From: Abelmoschus esculentus
Lineage: Eukaryota > Streptophyta > Magnoliopsida > Malvales > Malvaceae
Reading direction: 5' to 3'
NCBI GenBank assembly: GCA_035048815.1
Contig: JAUCBN010000006.1
Location: forward strand, 14,833,001-14,897,000
DNA length: 64,000 nucleotides
The notes under the pieces were generated by a model. The model was given only the letters and a program-made list of their open reading frames with translations. It was not told the origin of the DNA and did not search any database. How positions within the stretch are numbered: the first letter of the stretch is position 1; each line of letters opens with the position of its first letter. A program made the translations under genes and the position numbers. Shown here in pieces: positions 22,440-32,219 of the stretch.

Positions 22440-25400
22440 TCTCGATGAATGCTTTGATAGGGAATGTGAGTGTAATACTTTAAGAATTCCAGGCTCTATG
22501 AAGGCGAAGATGTTAAGCATTTTAATTGATAGTGGGAGCACTCATAGTTTTGTTACTCCTTGTTGGGCAAAGGAAGGAATGGAAGTGATATGCACACATC
22601 CTCTAACCATCACCGTGGCTAATGGAGAGAAGCTTTTCAGTTCTGCCAGAAGCAACCAGCTGAAGTGGAAGATGCAAGGGCATAAATTTGTGCATGATTT
22701 TAGAGTTTTAAACTTTGGAGAAAGTGATATGGTTTTAGGGGTGGATTGGATAAGCCATTACAGTCCAATCCTGATGGATTTCAAAAAAATGACTCTGAAA
22801 TTTGATAAAGAGGGTAAAGAAATTGAGTTGCAGGGAAGGAAGAAGCCTCTTAAAATTAAAATGATACCAGAAAAGAAGATGATAAAACTGATAGAGAAGG
22901 AACCAAAGTGCTTTAAAGAAATTTACATGTTGAGTTTGGAGCATGAGGAGTCTGAAGTGTCACTACCTATACTTCCTATTTTAAATGAGTATGCATAAGT
23001 TTTTTCTTAACCTAAAGGATTGACCCAATGAGAACACATGACCATGCCATTGTGCTCAAACCAGGCACTAACCCAATCAACCTCAGACCCTACAGGTTTT
23101 CTTACCACCAGAAAGCTGAAATAGAAAAACAAGTCATAGAAATGCTAGCTAACTTAGTGATACAAACAAGTAAAAGTTCTTTTGCTGCACCTTATTTGAT
23201 GATTAAAAAGAATGATGAAAGCTGAAGGTTTTGTGTAGACTATAGGCAACTTAATTCTGTCACAGAGAAGAATAATTTTCCTATACCAATGGTGGATGAT
23301 CTTCTAGATGAATTGATAGGGGCTGAGTATTTTTTAAAGGTTAATCTTAGGTCTAGATATTGGCAGATCAGAGTTAAACAGGAGGATATACCCAAGACAG
23401 CCCTTCAAACTCACCAGGGTCACTATGAGTTCAGGATCATACCCTTTAGGATGAAAAATGTATCAGCCGTCTTTCAAGCTCTTATGAATGAGCTATTTAC
23501 CCCATACTTAAGGAGGTTTGTGCTAGTATTTTTTAATGACGTCTTAATTTACAACACTACCTTGAAAGAACATAGGAGGCACTTAAGGATAGTCTTAGAA
23601 GTCTTGAAGTCAAATCAATTATTTGCAAAGAGGAAGAAGTGTTTCTTTGATCAAAGGCATGTGGAATACCTTGGTCATGTCATTTTCAAAAAAGGATAGC
23701 TACTGATCCTACAAAGATTGAAGCTATGGTTGATTGGCCTATACACAAGACATTGAAATTCTTGAGAGGATTCTTGGGTTTGACTGGGTATTATTGAAAG
23801 TTTATAAGGAATTATGGTTAAATTAGTAGGCCTTTGACTAATATGTTAAAGAAAAATGGGTTTGGTTGGACAGAGGAATCTAGGTTGGTTGGGAGAAATT
23901 GAAAGAGGCTATGTGCAAAGCCCCACTCCTAGCTCTTTCAAATTTCAGTAAACCTTTTTGTTTGAAAACAGATGCGAGTGCCAAAGGGGTGGGAGCTGTG
24001 TTGTCATAAACAAGGAAGACCCATAGCTTATTTAAGTAAGGCTTTAGGTCCAAGAGAGGTGGATCTCTCCATTTATGAAAAAGAATACATTGTCATATTA
24101 ATGACAGTAATCAAATGGAGGCACTACTTAGAAGGGAATTCTTTTGTAATCAAAACAGACCATGAGGCCTTGAAGCATCTCTTGAAACAAAAGTTGAGGA
24201 CTACATGACATAAGAAAGAACTGACTAAGTTGTTGGGGTTGAACTATACTATACAGTATAGGATTGGAAGGAAAAATATTGTGGCTAATGCATTGTCTGG
24301 ACAGCAAGAAAATGAGTCAGAATTGAGGAACATGTCTGCTGCCACTTTTACCCCTAAGTGGGTATTGGAGGGGGAACAAAGTTATGAAGGGGATGACCTT
24401 GCTAAAGACATCATCACAGCTCTGACAGTGGATAAGGATACTAAAATAAGGTGGTGCTGGTCTAATGGAATACTGAGATTTGAAGAAAGGGTCTACATTG
24501 AAGGGGCAAGAGACTTGAGGCAATAATTATTGAATGAGCTCTATGACTCCCCTCAAGGAGGGCACTCTGAAATTCAAGCTACATATCAAAGGATGAAGGT
24601 TTTTTTTTTCTACTGACCAGGAATGAAAAATATGGTGAGGGAGCATATTTAACAATGTGAAGTATGCTAGAGGACTAAAGGGGAGAATGTGCTTAATCCT
24701 GGGTTGCTACAACCTATAACCATACCTAGTAAAGCTTAGGAAGTCATTACTATAGATTTCATTGAAGGACTTCCTATTTTAATGAAATATAATTGTGTAC
24801 TAGTGATCATTGATATGTACACAAAGTATGGGCATTTTCTAGGATTGTCACATCCGTACACAGCTCCAGAAGTAGCTAGAGCTTACCTAGACCAGGTATA
24901 TAAATTACATAGTCCACCTAAGATAAGATATTCACAAGCTTGTTTTGAAAAGAATTAATGAAGCATGCTGAAACTAATACCTACTTCAACACTGCTTACC
25001 AACCGGAGATAGATGACCAATCTGAGCGATTGAATCAATGCTTGGAGTAGTATCTCAGAAGCATGTGTTTCCTAAAACCCAAGGATTGGGTTACCCCAGG
25101 CTGAATGGTGGTATAACACCAACCATCACACAGTCATAGGAGTTACCCCTTTCGAGGAACTATATGGGTACAAACCCCCATACTTATCCTGGAATCTAGA
25201 CTCACTAGTTAATACTATACAAGAAGAACAAAAAAACAGGGAGCAGATGAACAAAATCCTAAAAGAGCAACTACAAAAAGTGCAGCACATGATGAAATAT
25301 TATACGGATAAAAAGAGGTCAGAGCGAAAATTTGAGATCGGGGATGAAGTATACCTGAAATTAAAACCTTATCGAAAGTTTTCTTTGGCACTGAGGAAGA

Positions 25401-25740
25401 ACCTTAAGCTAGTTGCGAAGTACTATGGACCCTACAAAGTCATACAAAGAATAGGGTCAGTGGCTTATAAACTAGAATTATCAGTTCAATCGAAATTACA
25501 TCTTGTTTTTCATGTTAGCCTATTAAAAAAGAAATTAGGAGGGAAGAATGTGACCTCGATGGAGCCACTCGAAACTACTGATAATGGTCAGGTGAAGGTT
25601 TATCCGGCTATGGTATTGGAAAAAAGAATGATGAAACTCCAGAATCGAGTAGTGACACAGCTTTTGATTCAGTGGAGCAACTTGGGTGCTGAAAACGCGA
25701 CTTGAGAAGATTATAGTATATTAAAATCTCAGTTTTCAGA
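22440..25740 (+). pseudogene. pol of the chromovirus with C-terminal chromodomain, broken
   Basis: Protease LIDSGSTHSFVTP is at about 22520. RT at 23028-23699 has FCVDYRQLN just after a stop. Its catalytic motif reads FFNDVLIYN, where the family has F(V/I/F)DDILIYS, so the first catalytic Asp is Asn. RNase H at about 23960-24208 has TDASAKGVGAV and the TDH motif. The integrase zinc domain is near 24530-24680. The integrase core (VITIDFIEGLP) near 24740-25100 carries several stops. The GPY/F and chromodomain part at 25247-25740 includes HLVFHVSLLKKK and LIQWSNLGAENAT followed by a stop where chromodomains have Trp. The chromodomain places it among chromoviruses. Confidence 0.85.
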
Positions 25741-25768
25741 TTTCGATCTTTGGGGACAAGTATCTACT

Positions 25769-26260
25769 GAAGGAGAGGGAAATGTCATAAAAATGAAACC
25801 GAAATTAGGTCAGAAGATGAAAGAGATTGGGGATTTGAGTGAGATTGAGAATTGAATGAATTAGGGATTGAAATAGAATGATCGAAGAGAATTAGGGGAG
25901 GATTATCATTTCAGAAAGAAGCACGTGAAGAGAAAAGGAAGACATGTGACCCAGAGCTAAACGACAACGTCCAGGATTTAGCAAAGGGCTTGGTCATTTC
26001 GAATGGATCAAATGAAGATGAGAGTTGGGCCACCGGTTTATAGACCCAGGAGTTAGAGACCCACTGAAGGGTTGTCTGTTAGAAGCTGTTAAGCCAACTG
26101 TAAATGAATATCAGAATTATATATTCTATTGTTATTTAGGATTGTACAAGACGAACTTGATCTTTATCTTTTGAATGAAGAAATTAAATTTTCTTTCTAA
26201 AACCTATAATCTTCTGCTTTTGAAATCTTTCTCTTGATTCTTGATTTCTATATTATTACA
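25769..26260 (+). repeat. Polypurine tract and 3' LTR of the chromovirus
   Basis: The polypurine tract GAAGGAGAGGGAAA (25769-25782) abuts the LTR starting TGTCATAA at 25783. The LTR ends ATTATTACA at 26260, followed by the right AAACG target copy. Confidence 0.88.
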
Positions 26261-27330
26261 AAACGTTATTGAAGTGAAGTTATTACTTACCTCTAAACCT
26301 AATTGTTACTCTGTTATTAGACACCAAAGTTACAATCCTTCTTGTTTTACCCCTTTAAGCAGTCACGAGATGGAGACCCGATCGTGGAAGTCTGCAAGAA
26401 TACGTAACATACTTGACACTATCTAAAAGAACAACAACAAAGATCCGCGTAAGAGATTTCAGTACAAACATGTCATCTATATCCTCATCACCGGAATCTT
26501 TCGAGTCAATAAGCACAAAAATTATCATAGAAGAAGCAGTTTTGTTACCTTGAAAATCCTGTTTTCCGGTATTTCTTTTAACATGCTGCTGCTTGTGTTT
26601 AGATCGGAAGTAGAGAGAGGAATAGGATGACCATGAAGAATCCTTATGTTTCTTCCCTTGTTAAGCTAGGTAGCATTCTGACATGGTTCGACAGATTCCT
26701 TGGTAACTGAGGAAGCTGGAACAATGGCTCCTGCAGCAGAGATGTCAAACTGGAACACTTCCACATGCCCGAACTCAACATTGGTCCTGCAACAACGAGA
26801 CAATAAACAATCAAATTAGACATGAAGCATACACTAAGAGTAGGGTTGGGACTATTAAGCCTACGATTAATTTTGCTATAATCCTGCAATATTTTAACTA
26901 TGATGAAGAATAATATTAAGAATGCAATATTAAGTGTGAGCTAGATATAATATTCTGATGAACCTTATAGCTTACACAATCATGAGTTGTACCCCAATAA
27001 TACCCGCCATAAATTGCATCTCTGTGCAATTTATTTTACTTCAAGGCAAGAAAGCTAAAATAATAATGTTAGGCTTTTAAACACCAACAAAATGATATGG
27101 TAAACTAATTTTTAAATCCATGCCATAAAGAACCAATAAGCAATAAACCAGTCCCAAAGTAAAATCAGTGAAACTTCTAAGCTGTAATCATCGATCACAC
27201 CAAATGAACTGAAAGGTTCAATTGAAATAATAAATTAAAGATTACTTTCTATGATTTAAATACTAAATTAAGCATAAAATATGGTAAATAGTTAAACTAA
27301 GACTATTCAAATAGAAAAAATCTACCTAGC

Positions 27331-27786
27331 GAGAAATTATTTTATGGACCGGTTCCACCACGTCATCCATGGTCTTTAAGAACAAAAAATAAATCCATGT
27401 CATCATTTTTTACACATCATCTGCACACTCATAATTTTAATTTCCAAATTATTACTCTAAATAAAATATATTAAAATTAAAAAAATGATGACGTGAATTT
27501 GTTTTTTATTCTAAACCCTAAACCCTAACCCTAAACCTTAAACCATAATTCTAACCCTAAACCCTAAACCTTAAACCCTAACCCTAAAGATTAAACCCTA
27601 AACCCTAATTAAAAAACAAATCTACGTCATCATTTTTTAATTTTAATATATTTTATTTAGAGAGATGATTTGGAAATTAAAATTATGAGTGTGCAGATGA
27701 TGTGTAAAAAATGATGACGTGGATTTGTTTTTTGTTCTTAAAGACCATAGATGACGTGATGAAACCGGTCCATAGAATAATTTCTC
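27331..27786. mobile_element. MULE-like MITE with telomere-like core, in the bZIP pseudogene intron
   Basis: Near-perfect long inverted arms of about 180 bp: the left starts GAGAAATTATTTTATGGACC and the right is its complement. They are joined by a ~96 bp core of CCCTAAA-type repeats (27513-27608). Flanks CTACCTAGC (27322-27330) and CTACTCAGC (27787-27795) match at 7 of 9 positions, consistent with an aged 9 bp Mutator-type duplication. No coding capacity. Relatives of its ends occur at 13992 and 63892. Confidence 0.8.
27513..27608 (+). repeat. Interstitial telomere-like repeats (CCCTAAA)n
   Basis: Alternating AAACCCTAAACCCTAACCC units, with single-base variants (CCTTAAA, CCATAAT), about 13 units. 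This is the plant telomere unit on the C-rich strand. It lies exactly in the loop of the MITE, not at a chromosome end. Confidence 0.85.
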
Positions 27787-29384
27787 CTACTCAGCACCCT
27801 AAATTGTCAGATTCACAAGTATAGTATAGACATTTTGTGCCATGGCTATATAATGATATCAACCCATACTACTGGTTGCAGTAAAGATACCAAACCTTAA
27901 CCTGGAATCAGGAGATGCACCGAGTTACATCTAATTTTAGAAATTCACTCTAGAAAAGCACCCAATTAACATACTAAGAAAATGTAAGAGCAAATACCTA
28001 CCTGCCACTCCTTTACGGAACCACTGCTGCATCTTATCATCAGCAACAGTTGACTTGAAATGGTCCTTCAAAGCATCATTAAAACCTGAAGAGAGAGCCA
28101 TATGCCTTTCTGCGTGGTTTCTGTATTCACGTGAATGCTTTCCTCCATGCTCTCTAGCATCAGGAATGGCATGTGCTTGAGGGAAATTCATTGGAATGAC
28201 CAAACCCATCTCTTTATTCTTCCTTTCAGAAGCCTTATGAGAGGCCACAACTTTCTCACTGGTCAGAACGGAATGAATTATCAGATTGGCATCAATTTTC
28301 ATAAGCTTATCATTTCTCGGAACATACAGGGCAGCAGTGAGAGGCTCACTGGTATTTTGCGCCTAAGTCTCTTTTTTCTCAACACTAGACTCTGAGCCTC
28401 TACGATTAACTCTATTGCTAATTTCAAAATTTGCATAAGAAAATGTTGCATCCCTACCATGATTAGACCCATTTAAATGACTATCAACTCTCAAAACTTT
28501 CCCACCATGCACCTTGTAAAACCCATCTCCAGCAAAATCGGACCCAACATGTGTATTATCATATCTTAGGTTCACAATTGGGACCAAACCACTAAACAAT
28601 ATGAAAAACAAAATTCCCAGTAAACTAACACTAGTCACCTTCTTAGTTTTGCTCTCATTCATTTTAGCTTTGGAAGTCGATTTTGATTGCTGTTGTGGTT
28701 CAACCTAGGAATAGGTACTAATGGCATCTGGGAACCGGGAGGCTTCATCATATACATCGGAGCACATGGTATCCAAGGGTATGCCGTAGATGGATACATT
28801 GGCATAGGCATTGGCTGTGGAGGGCACATTCCAACACCTTCACCACCAACACCGCTAGTACCACCGGTACCTAATTATTGTCTTAAGGTAGCATTCTCAG
28901 CCATAAAATAAGCTACCTTATTATTCAAATCAGCAATCGCGAAATGTATTTTCCTAACCTTATCCTCCAGCTCTTCCACGTAATGTTTTTTCCGCTACCT
29001 TGACAGTTGCACACTCTCTCTGTTCCTCATAAGACTCACCCTCCTTTTCTCCTCCTCTTCGCTCAGAACATTTGACTTATTATCAGAACTGGAGTTGGAA
29101 TTTTTCACAGTAAACAATAATGATTTTTTGTACTTGTTGGAATCAGTTTCTTCATGATCTATCTTCCTTTTAGACGCTCGCCTTTTACCCAAATCTTCAA
29201 CATCAATCTTTTGATCAACGTAGGTCCCAGAGTCCTCAGAGACAATATTCGTGTCCATCAAAATGGCCGAATCGCAATTTCCAGATCCTAAAGAAGAGAT
29301 AAGAGAGTGAGAATTACCGGTCTGGCCGCAATAACTGTCGAATTCTGGGGAGGAGGAATTCAGGTACCCTTCCACATAAGATTC

Positions 29385-29985
29385 TGTCAGGCTCTTTTTT
29401 ATTTGAAATTTTTTATTATCGTTAATTGTTTTTATTTTATTTTGTATTTCGACCGTTAACGGTTTAAATGAAACACTGTATTTTCTCTCTCTTATCATCT
29501 GAAACTCTCGATTTCTCTTCTCATCTTCTTCTGATTTTTGCTGGAAAGTGTTGTGGTGTTCTGATTTGCAGGTTAGGAGACTGAAAAAGGTATCAAAGCC
29601 ACCACGATTATGTTACCATGACCAGGAGTCAGGCGGCACAGACGGAGATGGCTAATCTTCAAGCCGATATTGCTAGGGTGGATGGTTCGATTGATGTGAA
29701 GCTCCAAAAGCTTCAATCGAAGATGGAAGCTAATATGGAAGCCAAAATACAAGATCTGAAGTCTTCCATGCTGACTGATTTACAGGAGATTATCGAGAAA
29801 GCTTTGGGGAAAAGAAAGGCCTCAGAAGCGACGAAAAAAGATGAACGACTGTTGACTTCACCTGGAATGTTAGGAGCGGCTCCTCAACATGTTCTAGGAG
29901 CTTCGACGAGTCACTTAAGGGACGAAGTTATTCTAGTGTGTGAAAAGGAGAATCACCTAACTGTTCAAGCTTGAATTTATGGTTC
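29385..29985 (+). mobile_element. Retroelement remnant: LTR end, primer site and gag start
   Basis: A pyrimidine-rich LTR-like tail (29400-29575, ending CTGATTTGCA) is followed by GGTATCAAAGCC (29590-29601), a tRNA-Met type primer site. An ORF at 29618-29974 starts MTRSQAAQTEMANLQADIAR, a charged coiled-coil N-terminus like those of gypsy gag proteins. The remainder is lost. Its left side abuts the truncated bZIP pseudogene. Confidence 0.6.
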
Positions 29986-30366
29986 AAGCTTGAATTTATC
30001 GTACAAAATAACCAAAGAAGAATATTTAAATCGACAATATTATAATTGTCAAAATGCCACATAGAATGAAAGAAGCCTCTCCCTCAAAGTAATCCCTAAT
30101 AAAGTTGTTAAGTTGTCGAAATCATTTTTAAATTTCTCGCATAAAAATCGCTCATTGTTGTATTCTTTAAAAATTAAGCATTTGACTTTTATTTTATTTT
30201 TTAAAAATCTAATAAAAAATTTTAAAGTCATTATCGACCACTTTGTTATTTCAAACATTATAAAAATAAATCAGGGATTTATTTATTTAGAATTGGATTT
30301 CAAAGTTGATTACGCGTGAGAAAGGATTAACACCCTATAAGCGTCTGATATCGATACCTTACATTT

Positions 30367-30777
30367 AGTGGGGGTTCTGGACATGCGCAATAAGAGCGAC
30401 CGCACAGGGCCCCTAAAAAAAAGGGGCCCCAAAATTTTGAAAACCATTCTTTAGATGATGTTAATTCCAAAATTCATTGAAAGATTTTGAAAATGCAATT
30501 AAGAAAGATACATTATAATTGTTTAAACGTTATAATTATTTCTTAAATGCGATAATTGGTTATAGAATCTTATTGATTATTCTTATTATTATTGCTTCTA
30601 TAGAACTAGTGAAGTTTTGGATAGGCACAATAAAAATAATTGTACAAGGGCCCCTAGAAAGGATATTTGCTTCTAAGGATTATAATTTTATAACTAGTAA
30701 AAGTTATGGACAATTATTTCTAAAGGTCATATTTTAATAAATTACACAAGGCTTCCGAAATTTTTGAACCACCCCTG
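30367..30777. mobile_element. hAT-type MITE, 411 bp
   Basis: A perfect 9 bp direct repeat CTTACATTT (30358-30366 and 30778-30786) flanks the element, equal to an 8 bp hAT duplication plus one shared base. The right end read outward is CAGGGGTGGTTC, and the left end AGTGGGGGTTC is a partial match, as in hAT elements. Inside lie CGCACAGGGCCCC and an A-rich spacer followed by GGGGCCCC, forming a GC-rich hairpin near 30401-30427, and another GGGCCCCTAG near 30648. No transposase. Confidence 0.7.
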
Positions 30778-31220
30778 CTTACATTTCATATGACATGTTA
30801 ATTTTATGGCATACCAATCATGATTCTATACCATATCAATTGTATACAATGTCCTTTCAAATTCAAGGTTCAATGATTAGGCGGATAACAATAATCAATA
30901 ACAATGACAATATACCAATACTAATATTCAATGATGAATATGACTTTTAGCATTATTGTAATGATATCAATGAAAATACAATAGATCAATAATCAATACG
31001 ACAATGCTATAAGCTTACCTAGGTTTACCATTAGTCCCTTTTATGAGGTTTTAACATAATCATATCTTAAAATCAATGATAGAAATACAATATACCAATA
31101 TAATAAAATTTTAAAAAACAGCTAGCCAAACTTGAGACTCTGACTACACTCATCGATAATCTTGAGACTCTTGGATAACTATTTTTTTTACTTTTTTTAA
31201 ATTTTGGTAGAACAATCGTC

Positions 31221-31366
31221 TCTTCAACTAAAGTGTTTTAAGCTATAAGAAATAATAAGGAGTAATGGCTAACTATTGTTTCAATGCATTATAAGAAATA
31301 ATAAGGAATAATGGTTAACGATCATCTCTTCAACTAAAGTGTTTTAAGCTATAAGAAATAATAAGG
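31221..31366 (+). repeat. Short tandem duplication, period 106 bp
   Basis: A 40 bp stretch starting TCTTCAACTAAAGTG is repeated at 31221-31260 and 31327-31366. A third partial copy of ATAAGAAATAATAAGGA lies between them near 31290. Confidence 0.75.
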
Positions 31367-31372
31367 AATAAT

Positions 31373-31863
31373 GGTTAACTATTTTTTGGGCGTCATCATT
31401 AGAAGATCGTCGTTCAACGACAAGATATTGTATATATTTGGACGGTAATCCTGTCACATGGACTTCTAGGAAACAAGCTGTTGTTTCTCGATCCACGTCG
31501 GAGGCTGAATATCGTAGCCTAGCGAACTCTGTTTCCGAGCTTGTTTGTCTGGAAAATTTGCTTGCTGAAATTGGTGTCTCTCTGCTTGGAAAGCTTGTCG
31601 TATGGTGTGATAACACCTCATCTGTTTCTATGTCCGCCAATCCAACTCATCATGCTCGTATTAAACATGTGGAAATCGATATTCATTTTGTTCGAGAACG
31701 TGTTATAGCTGGAAAGCTTGTTGTTAATTTTGTTCCGTCCGATGAACAGATTGCTGATATCTTGACTAAACCAATTCCCCCTGTGAGCTTCAGCCAGATG
31801 AGACTTCGACTTGGTGTGTTCTCCCCTGATCAGGTGACTGGTAAAATTTCAGAAGGTGCTTGA
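31373..31863 (+). pseudogene. Ty1/copia RNase H fragment
   Basis: C-terminal part of a copia pol: GYC-like YCIYLDGNPVTWTSRKQ, then the conserved SRSTSEAEYRSLA, WCDNTSSVSMSANP, HARIKHVEIDIHFVRE and ADILTKPI motifs, ending at a natural-looking stop. The rest of pol is absent upstream. It is followed directly by a 3' LTR-like sequence, so it is the 3' end of a truncated element, probably of the Ale/Retrofit group (inference). Confidence 0.88.
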
Positions 31864-32116
31864 AGAAGAAATACCGGAAGAATATTAGACTATATGGTAG
31901 TCTAGAACAATTGAATTAGTTACAGGCAGTTACAACAAATGGTAACAGATTGAAATTAGGCTGATTTTGTGTATTGGTCTATAAATACTCCTTCATACCT
32001 CTGTATTCGATATCTCAGAAATACAAGAAAAGCTTCTTTGTTTCTTTACTCTTCTGCTTCTTAGTTTATCTTTTAGATTTTCACTATTGTTGCCTTTGTC
32101 TTTTTCTATCGTCACA
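31864..32116 (+). repeat. 3' LTR-like sequence of the copia fragment
   Basis: Purine-rich GGAAGAATATTAGAC at the start, a TATAAATACTCC promoter motif near 31981, a T/C-rich R-U5-like stretch and an end CGTCACA. No partner LTR is in the window, so boundaries are approximate. Confidence 0.55.
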
Positions 32117-32219
32117 GTATGAATTCTGATATATATATAACCATACAATCAATAAAGATTAAACTTGAATTCTATGAAAGATAACCCTGATTCTTAAATT
32201 TAAAATTAAATACAATCTA

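Larger units (their letters stand above)
20733..26260 (+). mobile_element. Ty3/gypsy chromovirus, full length but degenerate
   Basis: LTRs at 20733-21216 and 25783-26260 (about 480 bp, roughly 92-93% identical by eye), both starting TGTCAT, are flanked by a perfect AAACG duplication (20728-20732, 26261-26265). It has a degenerate tRNA-Met primer site, gag, protease, RT, RNase H and integrase in gypsy order, and a terminal chromodomain. Many stops and several frame changes make it inactive. It is clearly older than the TR-GAG insertion. It inserted downstream of the bZIP17/28-like pseudogene. Confidence 0.92.
26355..29380 (-). pseudogene. Pseudogene of a membrane-tethered bZIP transcription factor (bZIP17/28 type)
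   Basis: In the family, these are ER-anchored bZIP factors released by S1P/S2P cleavage during ER or salt stress. Here the minus strand shows the basic region RRVSLMRNRESVQLSR (near 29040-28998), the zipper KKHYVEELEDKVRK, a Met/Pro-rich linker, one membrane segment SVSLLGILFFILFSGLVP (28633-28579), and the lumenal part SEPLTAALYVPRNDKL. After an intron come VEVFQFDISAAGAIVPAS, an S1P-site-like IRILHGHPIPL, and the C-terminus IFVVVLLDSVKYVTYSC ending at 26355. Exon 1 ends at 28002 and exon 2 starts at 26786 (GT/AG). TAG or TAA replaces Gln at 28995-28997 and 28875-28877, further stops lie near 28367 and 26690, and a frameshift lies near 28700. The N-terminal activation domain is missing, replaced by retroelement DNA. 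It cannot encode the full factor. Confidence 0.85.

Noticed and set aside
27513..27608. Telomere repeats as evidence of a chromosome end or fusion
   Set aside because: Only about 96 bp, degenerate, and exactly inside a MITE loop in an intron.
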